Counted from the stretch's first letter, positions 25,891 to 35,690 are shown. The stretch is 64,000 nt of DNA from Geminicoccus harenae (GCF_019800005.1 NZ_JABGCL010000023.1:1-64000), one strand, 5' to 3'. Translations and numbers: made by a program. Notes: generated from the letters alone by a model not told the origin.

Positions 25891-26714
25891 GCGAGCGGAT
25901 CCAGAAGCGCTTCGCTGCGCTCGCCGCCGAGGGCCGGGCGGGCCTCGTCACCTATCTCTGCGCGGGCGACCCCGATGCGGAAACCTCGCTGGCGCTGATC
26001 CGGGGCCTGCCCGGCGCCGGCGTCGACCTCATCGAGATCGGCATGCCGTTCTCCGACCCGATGGCCGACGGCCCGGCGATCCAGGCCGGCAATCTGCGCG
26101 CCATCGCGGGCGGCATGACGCTGAACGGCGTGCTGGAGCTGGTGCGCCGGTTCCGCTCCGACGACCAGACGACGCCGGTCGTGCTGATGGGCTACTACAA
26201 CCCGGTCCACCGGATGGGGAAGGAGCGGTTCATCGCCGCCGCCGTCGAGGCCGGGGTGGACGGGCTGATCATGGTCGACCTGCCGCCCGAGGAGGACGAG
26301 GAGTTCTGCCTGCCGGCCAAGGAGGCTGGCCTGGACTTCATCCGCCTGGCCACGCCCACCACCGACGACAAGCGACTGCCGGTGGTGCTCCAGAACGCGT
26401 CCGGCTTCATCTACTACGTGTCGATCACCGGTATCACCGGCTCGGCGGCCCCGGTCGCCGATCTGGTCGGCCAAGCCGTGCGCCGGATCAAGTCGGCCAC
26501 GACGCTGCCGGTCGCGGTGGGCTTCGGCATCCGTACGCCCGAGCAGGCGGCGGCGATCGCCCGCAACGCCGATGCCGCGGTGGTGGGCTCGGCCCTGGTC
26601 GACCTGGTGGCCACCAACCTGGACCAAGACGGCAAGGCCAGGCCCGGTCTGGTCGAGGCGGTGCACGGGCTGGTGCGCGAGCTGGCCGCCGGCGTGCGCG
26701 GAGCCCGCGCATGA
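25887..26714 (+). CDS. trpA: Tryptophan synthase alpha subunit
   Basis: A 275-aa TIM-barrel subunit that cleaves indole-glycerol phosphate. The catalytic Glu and Asp are in LIEIGMPFSDPMADGP, and GFGIRTPEQA binds phosphate. The start is GTG at 25887, overlapping the trpB stop; the longer open frame upstream overlaps trpB and is not credible. It overlaps accD by 4 bp. Confidence 0.97.
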   Translation: MSERIQKRFAALAAEGRAGLVTYLCAGDPDAETSLALIRGLPGAGVDLIEIGMPFSDPMADGPAIQAGNLRAIAGGMTLNGVLELVRRFRSDDQTTPVVLMGYYNPVHRMGKERFIAAAVEAGVDGLIMVDLPPEEDEEFCLPAKEAGLDFIRLATPTTDDKRLPVVLQNASGFIYYVSITGITGSAAPVADLVGQAVRRIKSATTLPVAVGFGIRTPEQAAAIARNADAAVVGSALVDLVATNLDQDGKARPGLVEAVHGLVRELAAGVRGARA

Positions 26715-27673
26715 GCAACTGGCTCACCGACTATGTCCGGCCGAAGATCCGGGCATTGGTCAGCCGCGAGACCGCCCTGCCCGACGATCTGTGGCGGCAG
26801 TGCACGTCCTGCGAACGGATGATCTTCCACCGCGACTTCGAGCAGGCGCAGCGGGTCTGCCCGCATTGCGGCCACCACATGCGGGTCGACCCGAAGTTCC
26901 GCTTCGAGACCCTGTTCGACGCCGGAAGCTGGCAGCAGATCGAGCTGCCCAAGGTGCCGGCCGACCCGCTCAAGTTCCGCGACCAGAAGCGCTATGCCGA
27001 CCGGCTGAAGGAGGCCCAGGCCAAGACCGGCCGCCAGGACGCGCTGGAGGCCGCCCACGGCAAGATCGACGGCATGCCCGCGGTGATCGCGGTCATGAAC
27101 TTCGCCTTCATGGGCGGCTCGATGGGCACGGCGGTGGGCGAGGCCTTCCTGGCGGCGGCCAAGCTCGCCGTCCTGCAGGAAGCCGCACTGATCGTGTTCA
27201 CCAGCTCCGGCGGGGCGCGGATGCAGGAGGGTGCGCTGTCCCTCATGCAGATGGCGCGCACCACCGTCGCGGTGGAGATGGTGAAGGACAAGGGCCTGCC
27301 CTACATCGTGGTGCTGACTGATCCCACCACGGGCGGGGTCACTGCCAGCTTCGCCATGCTGGGCGACATCCAGCTGGCCGAGCCCGGCGCCATGATCGGC
27401 TTTGCCGGTGCCCGCGTAATCGAGCAGACCATCCGCGAGAAGCTGCCCGAGGGTTTTCAGCGCGCCGAGTATCTGCGCGACCACGGCATCGTCGACATGG
27501 TCGTGCATCGCTTCGACCTGCGCGCCACGCTGGTGCGGATCCTGGACCTGCTCCTGCGCAAGCGGCGCGACCTGCCGGAGGCGCCGGCGGCGGCGGAGCC
27601 GGCGGTCGAGCCCCCCGCCGAGGCGCCCACCCTGGAACTGGTCCGGACGAGTGAGCCGCAGCCGGGCGAGTGA
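26711..27673 (+). CDS. accD: Acetyl-CoA carboxylase carboxyltransferase beta subunit
   Basis: A 320-aa subunit of acetyl-CoA carboxylase, which makes malonyl-CoA for fatty acids. The N-terminal zinc finger is CTSCER and CPHCGHH (residues about 34-58). The carboxyltransferase core contains FTSSGGARMQEG and TDPTTGGVTASFA. A Glu/Pro/Ala-rich tail of about 40 residues follows. Downstream folC starts inside its last 23 bases, which is a common trp-accD-folC arrangement. Confidence 0.97.
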   Translation: MSNWLTDYVRPKIRALVSRETALPDDLWRQCTSCERMIFHRDFEQAQRVCPHCGHHMRVDPKFRFETLFDAGSWQQIELPKVPADPLKFRDQKRYADRLKEAQAKTGRQDALEAAHGKIDGMPAVIAVMNFAFMGGSMGTAVGEAFLAAAKLAVLQEAALIVFTSSGGARMQEGALSLMQMARTTVAVEMVKDKGLPYIVVLTDPTTGGVTASFAMLGDIQLAEPGAMIGFAGARVIEQTIREKLPEGFQRAEYLRDHGIVDMVVHRFDLRATLVRILDLLLRKRRDLPEAPAAAEPAVEPPAEAPTLELVRTSEPQPGE

Positions 27674-28952
27674 CGTCGTCCTGGCCAGGCTGCTCGACCT
27701 TCATCCCAAGAAGATCGACCTGTCCCTGGCCCGGATGGAGCGGATCCTGGCGGAGCTGGGCCATCCGGAGCGCGCACTGCCGCCGGTCGTCCATCTGGCC
27801 GGCACCAACGGCAAGGGCTCGACCGGGGCCTATGTCGCCGCAGCCCTCGCCGCGTCCGGCCGGCGCGTCCACCGCTACGTCTCCCCGCACCTGGTCCGGT
27901 TCAGCGAGCGGATCCTGCTCTCAGGGGAGCCGATCGATGAGGCACTGCTGACCGACCTCCTGGAGGAGGTCGAGCGGGTCAATGCCGGCCGGCCGATCAC
28001 CTTCTTCGAGATCACCACCGCGATGGCGTTCCTGGCCTTCGCGCGCACCCCGGCCGACCTCCTGGTGCTGGAGGTCGGCATGGGCGGCCGGCTGGACGCG
28101 ACCAACGTGATCGACCGGCCCGCCGTGTCGGTGATCACCCCGGTCTCGCTCGACCACGAATCCTACTTGGGCGACACGGTCGGCCAGATCGCTACCGAGA
28201 AGGCCGGGATCCTGAAGCCCGGCGTGCCCTGCGTGCTGGCACCTCAGAGCGCGGAGGGCTTGACCGCGATCGAACGGGTGGCGGCAGCGACCGGCACGCC
28301 ACTCGTGATCCATGATCGGGACTGGCGCTACGAGCTGCGCGATGGTCAGCTATGCGTCCATGATGGGGAGGCCCGGATCGAGCTGCCGCGCCCGGCCCTG
28401 GAAGGGCCGCACCAGTACGTGAACGCGGCAGTGGCAGCACTGGCCCTGCGCCGGCTGCCGGAACCGCTCCGTCCCGCCACGTCCCACATCGCCCGGGGCC
28501 TGGCCTCGGTCCGCTGGCCCGGCCGCTGGCAGCGCCTGACGTCGGGGCCGATGGCGGAACTGCTGCCGGACGGCTGGGAGCTGCGCCTGGACGGCGGGCA
28601 CAACCCGGCGGCCGCCGCCGCGCTCGCGGCCATGCTGGACGCGCTGCCGCCCGGCCGACCGGTGCATCTGGTGGTGGGCATGCTGAACACCAAGGATGCC
28701 GACGCCTTCCTGGCGCCACTGCTGCCACGTGCTGCCTCCTGCACGATGGTGCCGATCCCGGACGAGCCCCTGGCACGTGCACCCGACGAACTCGCGGCGA
28801 CCGCGGCGCGGCTGGGCCATCCGGCCAGGACGGCACCGGGCCATGTCGCCGCGGTCGCAGAGATCGTCGGGGCAGCACCCGACAGCGCGGCGCTGGTGCT
28901 GGTGTGCGGCTCCCTGCATCTGGCCGGCAGCGTGCTGGCCGAGCACGGCTAG
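27651..28952 (+). CDS. folC: Bifunctional folylpolyglutamate/dihydrofolate synthase
   Basis: A 433-aa Mur-ligase-fold enzyme that adds glutamate to folates. The ATP-binding loop is LAGTNGKGSTGAY, then VEVGMGGRLDATN and VSLDHESYLGDT, and the second-domain LDGGHNPAAA. The start is GTG at 27651, inside accD. Its TAG stop shares bases with the stop of the convergent OmpA-like gene at 28949 (CTAG), so no terminator can fit between them. Confidence 0.95.
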   Translation: MSRSRASDVVLARLLDLHPKKIDLSLARMERILAELGHPERALPPVVHLAGTNGKGSTGAYVAAALAASGRRVHRYVSPHLVRFSERILLSGEPIDEALLTDLLEEVERVNAGRPITFFEITTAMAFLAFARTPADLLVLEVGMGGRLDATNVIDRPAVSVITPVSLDHESYLGDTVGQIATEKAGILKPGVPCVLAPQSAEGLTAIERVAAATGTPLVIHDRDWRYELRDGQLCVHDGEARIELPRPALEGPHQYVNAAVAALALRRLPEPLRPATSHIARGLASVRWPGRWQRLTSGPMAELLPDGWELRLDGGHNPAAAAALAAMLDALPPGRPVHLVVGMLNTKDADAFLAPLLPRAASCTMVPIPDEPLARAPDELAATAARLGHPARTAPGHVAAVAEIVGAAPDSAALVLVCGSLHLAGSVLAEHG

Positions 28953-30694
28953 CGCGCGACGAACACCTCGACGCGCCGGTTGGCGCTGCGCCCCTCGGCG
29001 GTCTTGTTGCTGGCGATCGGCTCGTCCGGCCCCATGCCGTCCACCTCGATGCGCGCCGGGTCGATCTCGAATTGCTCGGCCAGCGCGTCGCGCAGCGCCC
29101 GGGCCCGCTCCACCGACAAGGTCAGGTTGCGGTAGCGGTCACCTTCGGAATCGGTGTGGCCGACCACGCGCACCCTGGCACCGGGGGATAGCTGGATAAG
29201 GGTCGCCACCCGCTCCAGCCCGCGTGCCGAGCCGGCATCGATCAGTCGCCCGCCCAGCTCGAACTCGATGCCGGTGGGCACGGTCCGGATCCAGCCGTCC
29301 GCCGTTTCTTCCAGCTTCAGCCCGCTGAGCCGGCCCAGCACCGGCAGGGACAGGCGTGGCGCTGCCGCCGGTTCCTCGTCGAGCCCGGGCGCGTCCCCGC
29401 CATATTCCAGCTCGTCGCCAAGCTTGGTGGCCACGATCGGCCAGACCTCGGCAGCCTCGGTATCCGCCGGCGGCTCGCCCTGCCCGGAGCGGGCCAGCTC
29501 CAGCCGCGCCACGAGCTGGCGCAGCGCGTCGAGCTCGGCCAGGGTCTCCACCAGTTGCTGGCCGAGCTCGGCGGCCTCGGCCACCGAGGCGCTGGCGACC
29601 CCGCGCATGTCCGCGAGTTCCCTGGCCAGCTCCGCCGCATGGCGCCCGACCTCCTGGGACACGCCGTCCATGGCGGCGGCACGGGTGCGCGCACGGGCCA
29701 GGTCGTCCTGCAGCCGCTCGACCTCCCGGGTCCGGCCCGTCCGCTCCGCGGCCAGCGCCTGCTCGGCCTTGGCCAGCCGGCTCTCGGCCTGGCTGGCCTG
29801 TTCCTGGAGGCGCTGCTCGGCCACGGCCCGGTCGGCCCAAGCCTGCCGGACCTCCTCACTCATCGCGTCGAGCTGGCGGCCGGCATCGGCCAGCTTCGCC
29901 TCGACCACCGCGATCTGGGCGGCCCCCTCGACTCGGATCTTGTCCCGTTCGGCGGTGAGCTGATCGAGCTGCTGCCGCAGCTCGGCCTGGGCGCGCTCGG
30001 CCAACTCCCGCTCCTTGCCCTTGCCGCCCTGCAGCTCCGCGAGCTGGCGGTCCCGCTCGGCCAGGACCAGGTTCAGCCGCCCGAAATCCTGCTGGGTGGC
30101 CTCCAGCCGGGCCTCCACCTCGGCGACGCGGGCCAGGGCACTGGCCGCGTCCTCGGCAGCCGCGCGGCGCGCCTCGACGGCCGAGGCTTCCACCAGCCGC
30201 ACCTCGTCGCCCGTGGTGGCCAGCACCCGGTCGCGCTCGGTCAGCGCATCGCGCAGCGCCTTTTCCCGGCGTTCCAGCGCCAGGGCCAGCCGCTCGCTGG
30301 CATGCTCGGCATTGCGCAGCCGCCGGGCCAGCTCGTCATGGCGCGCCGTGACGCTGCGGTTGGCGATGTCGGCATCGGTGAGCTGCTGGCGCAGCCTCGC
30401 CACCTCCTGGCGCAGCCCCGCCACCTCCTGGTCGAGCAGCCGCACCCGCTCCTGGGCGAGCGCCAGCCGCTCCTCCTGGCGCGTATCGCCCGCCGCCGGC
30501 TGGGCGCCGTCCACGCGGGTGCGGACGGCGTCCATGATCGCTTCCAGCTCCCTGGCGCTTTGGTCGGGCACCGCTGCTGGCATGGCCGGCGCCGGAGCGG
30601 GCGCCGCCGGCGACCCGGCGGATGCCGTGGCCGGAACCAGCAGCACCGCCACGCCGATCAGGGCCGGCCGGACCGGCTTCAGCAATCTGCGCAT
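28949..30694 (-). CDS. OmpA-like peptidoglycan-binding protein with long coiled coil
   Basis: A 581-aa exported protein. A signal peptide (MRRLLKPVRPALIGVAVL, cleavage near ATASA/G) is followed by an Ala/Pro-rich linker and about 300 residues of coiled coil (continuous heptads rich in Glu, Arg, Ala, Leu). The C-terminal OmpA domain has GHTDSEGDRYRN, LSVERARALRDAL and SANRRVEVFV, which bind meso-DAP of peptidoglycan. The structure suggests an anchor that spans the periplasm. The start chosen is the ATG at 30694, at the signal peptide. It is preceded by a 109-bp gap. Confidence 0.88.
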   Translation of the reverse strand: MRRLLKPVRPALIGVAVLLVPATASAGSPAAPAPAPAMPAAVPDQSARELEAIMDAVRTRVDGAQPAAGDTRQEERLALAQERVRLLDQEVAGLRQEVARLRQQLTDADIANRSVTARHDELARRLRNAEHASERLALALERREKALRDALTERDRVLATTGDEVRLVEASAVEARRAAAEDAASALARVAEVEARLEATQQDFGRLNLVLAERDRQLAELQGGKGKERELAERAQAELRQQLDQLTAERDKIRVEGAAQIAVVEAKLADAGRQLDAMSEEVRQAWADRAVAEQRLQEQASQAESRLAKAEQALAAERTGRTREVERLQDDLARARTRAAAMDGVSQEVGRHAAELARELADMRGVASASVAEAAELGQQLVETLAELDALRQLVARLELARSGQGEPPADTEAAEVWPIVATKLGDELEYGGDAPGLDEEPAAAPRLSLPVLGRLSGLKLEETADGWIRTVPTGIEFELGGRLIDAGSARGLERVATLIQLSPGARVRVVGHTDSEGDRYRNLTLSVERARALRDALAEQFEIDPARIEVDGMGPDEPIASNKTAEGRSANRRVEVFVAR

Positions 30695-30803
30695 GCGCTT
30701 GATGTTCCGATCCCCGACGGCGCTCTCGACCACGACCCGACCCGTGGGCCGGCAGGGCCAGGATGGCCCCGTTCCCCCGGTTCCGTCCATACCTCGCGGC
30801 CGT

Positions 30804-31163
30804 TCAGACCCGGTCCTGCAGCAGCGCCAGCAGCCCGGCCAGCCCGGCCGCACCGGTCAGGAACAAGGGCACTCCGCCCCTGGGCGGGACACCGGCCGCG
30901 CGGGCGCGCACCAGGACATGCAGCCAGGTCAGCACGGCGAGCCAGCCCAGCCAGTGCATGACGTGGCCGAAGAACCGGGCATTGGCCAGGCCGCCCGCAC
31001 TGTGGAGCATGACCAGCCCGCTGGCCATCACGCCCGCCAGCGCTGCGGAAACCAGGCCCAGGCGCCAGGGCGCCGCGCTCCCGTGGCGGAACTGCGCTGC
31101 CAGCAGGAGCAGGCAGGCCAGGCCCAGCAGGGCATGCAGCAGCAGGCTGCTACCGCCGCTCAA
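30804..31163 (-). CDS. Small four-helix membrane protein, unknown function
   Basis: A 119-aa protein with four hydrophobic segments (about residues 7-22, 33-55, 68-84, 98-115). No family is recognised with certainty; a distant likeness to small cytochrome b561-like or CopD-like modules is possible because His residues sit in the segments (LMHWLGW, LLHALLG). It overlaps the universal stress protein gene by 4 bp, so it is made from the same transcript. Confidence 0.68.
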   Translation of the reverse strand: MSGGSSLLLHALLGLACLLLLAAQFRHGSAAPWRLGLVSAALAGVMASGLVMLHSAGGLANARFFGHVMHWLGWLAVLTWLHVLVRARAAGVPPRGGVPLFLTGAAGLAGLLALLQDRV

Positions 31164-32014
31164 TGCGACATCAGCACCGGCACCTCGACATTGGCCAGGA
31201 TATAGCTGGTGGCGCCGCCGAAAATCATCTGCCGCAGCCGCGACTGGGTGTAGGCGCCCTTGACGATCAGGTCCGCGCCCATGCGCTGCGCCTCGTCCAG
31301 CGTCACCTTGCCGACCGGCCGGTCGTCGCCGGCATGGTTCACCACCTCCACATGGAGGCCGCGCCGCTCCAGCATCCGGGCCAGCGATTCGCCGGACGGG
31401 CCCGGCACCGTGCCCTTTTCCACCGTATGCACGATCACCGACTTCGCCCGGTCCAGGAACGGCATGGCGAGGGCGATGGTGCGCGAGGTCTCGGTGCTGC
31501 CGTTCCAGGAGATCAGGACCCGGTCGAAGCCGATCCGGGTGGCGCTGGGCGGTGCGATCATCAGGAGGCGCCCGGCCTCGAACAGGGCCCCTTCCAGGGC
31601 GGCGGTCGAGGGCGTCAGGCTGTCCGCGACCGGCCGGCCGACCACGATCAGGTCGAAGATCCGGCCATAGCTGCCGAGCACGTTGGCCGCGGCCCCGGCA
31701 CCCAGGTGCCAGTCCGCCGCCGGGCCGGACACGCCGGGCTCCAGGAAACGCGGCATGCCGGCCGAGCGCACCGCGTTCTCGAAGGCATCGCGCAGCTTCT
31801 CGGCCCGCTCGCGCGCATCCTGCTCGAAGCCCGCCACCAGGTCCGGTGCCGCGGCGATGAAGCCGTCCGCACCCGCGGCGATCACGTCCGGCTGTACCGG
31901 GCGGACATGCAGGCCCTCCAGATAGGAGCCGAACTCCTTCGCCACACCGATGCTGCAGGCCAGCGTCGCGTCGAGCGCGGCGCTCACCTCCAAGTTCACC
32001 AGGATGGTCTTCAT
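31160..32014 (-). CDS. Universal stress protein, tandem UspA domains
   Basis: A 284-aa cytosolic protein of two UspA-like domains. Domain 1 opens MKTILVNLEVSAALDATL, and domain 2 (from about residue 160) has FDRVLISWNGSTETSRTIALAMPFL. The end has KGAYTQSRLRQMIFGGATSYIL, the usual ATP/nucleotide-binding C-terminal motif of the family. It shares a transcript with the small membrane protein and is divergent from the glycosyltransferase, 73 bp away. Confidence 0.9.
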   Translation of the reverse strand: MKTILVNLEVSAALDATLACSIGVAKEFGSYLEGLHVRPVQPDVIAAGADGFIAAAPDLVAGFEQDARERAEKLRDAFENAVRSAGMPRFLEPGVSGPAADWHLGAGAAANVLGSYGRIFDLIVVGRPVADSLTPSTAALEGALFEAGRLLMIAPPSATRIGFDRVLISWNGSTETSRTIALAMPFLDRAKSVIVHTVEKGTVPGPSGESLARMLERRGLHVEVVNHAGDDRPVGKVTLDEAQRMGADLIVKGAYTQSRLRQMIFGGATSYILANVEVPVLMSH

Positions 32015-32087
32015 GCGGAGGGCTTCCTTGTCATGGTTGTCTGCGCCGCCATCTTAGGGCAGTTCAGCCGGACCCGCATCCGGCTCC

Positions 32088-33332
32088 GTGAGTGTGAAAC
32101 CCTCTGGCGGTTCGGCACAAGAACAACCTCCCCGGAGTGCCAAAGGCTTGTCCAGGCCAACCCTGCCCGTCCCCGACCTGGCCGGGCTGAAGGTCGCGAT
32201 CGTCCATGACTGGCTGCAGAGCCTCTATGGCTCGGAGCGGGTGGTCGAGCAGATCCTGGCCTGCTTTCCCCAGGCGGAGCTGTTCACCCTGGTGGACGTG
32301 ATGCCCAAGGGTGTCCGTGGCCTCCTGGAGGAAGTGACGGTCCGCACCTCGTTCATCCAGAACCTGCCGTTCGCGCGCCGCCATTTTCGCCACTACCTGC
32401 CGCTCATGCCGCTGGCGATCGAGCAGTTCGACCTCGGCCGCTTCGACCTCGTGCTGTCCTCCAGCCATGCCTTCGCCAAGGGCGTGCTCACCGGCCCCCA
32501 TCAGGTTCACCTGGCCTATGTCCACGCGCCGATGCGCTATGCCTGGGAATACCAGCACCAGTACCTGGCCGAGGCCGGGCTGGACCGGGGCCTGCGCTCC
32601 TGGCTGCTCCGCTGGCAGCTCCACCGGCTGCGCAACTGGGATTTCCGCACCGGCGCCGGGCCGGACCGGCTGATCGCCAATTCGGAGTTCATCCGCCAGC
32701 GCATCCAGAGGATCTACCGGCGCGACGCCACGGTGATCCATCCGCCGGTCCGGCTCCAGGATTTCGCGCCGGCACCCAGCAAGGGCGATCATTTCATCGC
32801 GATCTCGCGCTTTGCCCCCTACAAGCGCACCGAGCTCATCTGTGCCGCCTTCGCGGCGATGCCCGACCTGAAGCTGAAGGTGATCGGCGAGGGTGCCGGC
32901 CAGGCCCGAGTGCGACCGGCGCCCAATGTCGAGCTGCTGGGGACTCTGCCGCGCGCCGAGGTCGCCCGCCTGCTGGCGGAGGCCCGGGCCCTGGTGTTCG
33001 CGGCGGAGGAGGATTTCGGCATCACGCTGGTCGAGGCCCAAGCGGCGGGCACGCCGGTGATTGCCTTTGGTCGCGGTGGTGCCCTGGATTCGGTACGTCC
33101 CGCCCCGCACCCCGACGCCACCGGCCTGTTCTTCACCGAGCAGAGCGAGGGGGCGATCTGCCAAGCAGTGCGGCGGTTCCTCCAGGAGGAGGACCGGTTC
33201 ACGCAGGATGCCCTCCTGCGCAACGCCGCCCGCTTTTCCGAGGAGCGCTTCCGCGAGCGCTACCTGGCCCTGGTGACGGCGGCGCTCGCCCGGCATCAGC
33301 TCCGCGGCAGCGGCTCCATCAGCGCCCGGTAG
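32088..33332 (+). CDS. Glycosyltransferase, GT4-like
   Basis: A 414-aa protein with the two-Rossmann GT-B fold. The N-terminal domain starts VAIVHDWLQSLYGSERVVEQI, and the donor-binding domain has FAAEEDFGITLVEAQAAGTPVIAF, the E-x7-E motif of retaining glycosyltransferases. Probable role is transfer of a sugar in a cell-surface polysaccharide. The start is GTG at 32088; a shorter start is possible because the first 25 residues are unlike the family. Its 3' end overlaps the convergent nitrilase-like gene by 37 bp. Confidence 0.85.
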   Translation: MSVKPSGGSAQEQPPRSAKGLSRPTLPVPDLAGLKVAIVHDWLQSLYGSERVVEQILACFPQAELFTLVDVMPKGVRGLLEEVTVRTSFIQNLPFARRHFRHYLPLMPLAIEQFDLGRFDLVLSSSHAFAKGVLTGPHQVHLAYVHAPMRYAWEYQHQYLAEAGLDRGLRSWLLRWQLHRLRNWDFRTGAGPDRLIANSEFIRQRIQRIYRRDATVIHPPVRLQDFAPAPSKGDHFIAISRFAPYKRTELICAAFAAMPDLKLKVIGEGAGQARVRPAPNVELLGTLPRAEVARLLAEARALVFAAEEDFGITLVEAQAAGTPVIAFGRGGALDSVRPAPHPDATGLFFTEQSEGAICQAVRRFLQEEDRFTQDALLRNAARFSEERFRERYLALVTAALARHQLRGSGSISAR

Positions 33333-33997
33333 AGCTCGACGCGTCGCCTGGCGGCGAAGTCGTCCTGGCTGTCCTCGCCCGGATCCGGCAGCTCGAGCCC
33401 GGACCTGGCCGCACCGTCATGCCAGACCTGTCCGTCCGGGCCGGCGGCGACCATCCCCTCGCCGCTGACCAGCACGCAGGGCACCCCGTTCTCCAGGGCC
33501 CGGACGAGAGCCAGGGCGCGCAGCACCGGGCGGGGGAAGCCGGCCACGCCCAGCAGGAGCGTAGCACCCTCCAGCGCCAGGCACCGGGTCATCTCCGGGT
33601 GGAGCAGGTCGTCGTCCAGCGCCAGGCCGATGCGCCGGCCCAGCAGCGGGACGATCGTCATCCAGTTGCCGCGCGCCAGCCGCCGGGCCTGGTCCCCGGC
33701 ACTCAGATGGGTCTTGCGATAGCTGCACAGGCCGTGCCCGGTGCCGTCGACCAGCAGCAGGCTCGCGAACGTCCGCTCGTCCTCCCGCTCGGCATATGGG
33801 GCCAGGAGGGCCGTGCTGGTCCGCCCGGCCAGCTCCATCAGCCGCCTGGCGAGGCTGCCGTCAGATAGTTCCGGCTCGAGGTCGGCGCGGTCTGCAGACC
33901 AGCCAGACGGGAATATTGCCAGACCGGCGCCTGATGTTACGATGAAGTCTCCGATGTCCTTCCAGCATTCACCTAGTGAAACTGCTACGATACGCAT
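33296..33997 (-). CDS. Nitrilase-fold protein lacking catalytic Glu and Cys
   Basis: A 233-aa protein of the carbon-nitrogen hydrolase fold. By position, Lys95 in YRKTHLSAG aligns with the catalytic Lys. The catalytic Glu position (FPELF in active enzymes) is Ser31 (FPSGW), and the catalytic Cys position (GLLICYDL) is Asp128 (GLALDDDL). It would therefore be an inactive or repurposed member. The start is the ATG at 33997 with AAGGA upstream; a GTG at 34027 is longer. Function unknown; possible binding or regulatory role is inference. Confidence 0.78.
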   Translation of the reverse strand: MRIVAVSLGECWKDIGDFIVTSGAGLAIFPSGWSADRADLEPELSDGSLARRLMELAGRTSTALLAPYAEREDERTFASLLLVDGTGHGLCSYRKTHLSAGDQARRLARGNWMTIVPLLGRRIGLALDDDLLHPEMTRCLALEGATLLLGVAGFPRPVLRALALVRALENGVPCVLVSGEGMVAAGPDGQVWHDGAARSGLELPDPGEDSQDDFAARRRVELYRALMEPLPRS

Positions 33998-34168
33998 CAG
34001 ACATCCTTTGAAACAATCACTGTTCACGCCGCTGTGACCAGATCGTTACTGACAACAACAGCTGCGTGAGCCACCTTGTTTGTGGATGCAAACCTCGATC
34101 GATCCACTACATGGACTTACACCGGCCCCGAAGCACTATCGGATGCGCAGGAGATTGTTGGAGTATCG

Positions 34169-35653
34169 ATGATGCAGCCTACCGTCACCCGCCGTTTCTC
34201 CCTGGTCCGCAACCTGGCGCTGTGCACGGTTGCAGCGGCCGCCCTGGCGACCGGCTCGGTGCCGGCCCTGCCGGCCTTCGCACCCAGCGTGGCCCATGCC
34301 GAGAACTATGACCGCGGCTATGCCGACCTGGTCGCCAGGGTCATGCCCTCGGTGGTTTCCGTCCAGGTGGAAGGCAGCGCAAAGGGCGCTGTCCCGGCGT
34401 CCGGCCAGATGGACGAGCAGCAGCGCCGCTTCTTCGAGCGCTTCTTCGGCCAGCCCTTCCCGCAGCCCGAGCAGCGGCCGCAAGGCAAGATGGAGGGCCT
34501 GGGCTCGGGCTTCGTGATCGATCCTTCCGGCTACATCGTCACCAACGCCCATGTGGTGGGCGGGGCCGACAAGATCGAGGTCGTGTTCCAGGATGGCGAC
34601 CGGCTGCCGGCCGAACTGGTCGGCATCGACCCCAAGACCGACCTCGCCGTGATCAAGGTGGAGAGCAAGGAGAAGCTCACCGCGCTGGCATGGTCCGACA
34701 GCGACAAGGTCCGGGTCGGCGACAAGGTGGTCGCAGTCGGCAACCCGTTCGGCCTGGGCAGCACCGTGACCGCCGGGATCGTGTCGGCCACCGGCCGCGA
34801 GATCGGCAGCGGGCCCTATGACGACTTCATCCAGGTCGACGCGCCGATCAACCGCGGCAATTCCGGCGGCCCGACCTTCGACCTCGACGGCAACGTGATC
34901 GGCGTGAACAGCATGATCTTCTCGCCGTCCGGCGGCAGCGTCGGTATCGGCTTCGCCATCTCCTCCAACCTCGCCAAGTCGGTCACCGCGGAGCTGATCG
35001 AGAACGGCTCGGTCGAGCGCGGCTGGATCGGGGTCGGCATCCAGCAGATGGACGAGGACCTCAAGAGCTCGTTCGGCCTGGAGGATCGCAGCGGTGCGCT
35101 GGTGAGCCAGGTCACGCCGGACGGGCCGGCGGCCAAGGCGGGGCTGCGCGCCGGCGACGTGATCCTGAGCTTCGACGGCCACCCGATCGAGCGGCTGACC
35201 CAGCTCACCCGCGCGGTCGCGGACACCGATCCCGGCGATGCAGCGGACGTGAAGATCTGGCGCGACGGCAAGGAGCAGACCGTGTCGCTGGAGGTGGGCC
35301 AGATGCCGGTCGACCAGCAGGTCGCCCAGGCGGAGACCGCGGCACCTGCGGAGCAGCCGCGCCTGGGCTTGGCCCTCGCACCGCTCACCGACGAGGCCCG
35401 CCAGGAACTGGGCGTGCCCGCCAATGTCGAGGGCGCGCTGGTCCGGGACGTGATGGGCGGCAGCCCGGCGGAGGAGAAGGGCATCGCGCAGGGCGACGTC
35501 ATTGTTTCGGTCGGCAGCGAGCAGGTCGACGGGCCCCAGAAGGTGATCGACGCGGTGCGCGGTGCGGCCGAGGACGGCGCAAGCTCGGTCCGCCTCCTGG
35601 TGGCACGCGGCGATGCGCAGCGCTGGGTGGCCGTGCCCTTCGCCGCCTCCTGA
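34169..35653 (+). CDS. Do-like periplasmic serine protease/chaperone (DegP family)
   Basis: A 494-aa exported protease for misfolded envelope proteins. A signal peptide of about 44 residues (cleavage after SVAHA) precedes the trypsin-like domain. The triad is His128 in TNAHVVGG, Asp158 in DLAVIK, and Ser232 in NRGNSGGP. Two PDZ domains follow, with the carboxylate-binding loops around WIGVGIQQ and PRLGLALAPL. The start is the first ATG of an ATGATG pair at 34169 with TTGGAG just upstream. The gene directly precedes a two-component pair, as in CpxRA/DegP-like units. Confidence 0.95.
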   Translation: MMQPTVTRRFSLVRNLALCTVAAAALATGSVPALPAFAPSVAHAENYDRGYADLVARVMPSVVSVQVEGSAKGAVPASGQMDEQQRRFFERFFGQPFPQPEQRPQGKMEGLGSGFVIDPSGYIVTNAHVVGGADKIEVVFQDGDRLPAELVGIDPKTDLAVIKVESKEKLTALAWSDSDKVRVGDKVVAVGNPFGLGSTVTAGIVSATGREIGSGPYDDFIQVDAPINRGNSGGPTFDLDGNVIGVNSMIFSPSGGSVGIGFAISSNLAKSVTAELIENGSVERGWIGVGIQQMDEDLKSSFGLEDRSGALVSQVTPDGPAAKAGLRAGDVILSFDGHPIERLTQLTRAVADTDPGDAADVKIWRDGKEQTVSLEVGQMPVDQQVAQAETAAPAEQPRLGLALAPLTDEARQELGVPANVEGALVRDVMGGSPAEEKGIAQGDVIVSVGSEQVDGPQKVIDAVRGAAEDGASSVRLLVARGDAQRWVAVPFAAS

Positions 35654-35690
35654 TCCGGCCCGGAATCTCGACGGGTTCCCTCCCGGCAAT

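Noticed and set aside
34031..34168. Regulatory palindrome before the protease gene
   Set aside because: GTTTG...CAAAC pairs over only 5 bp and is probably chance.
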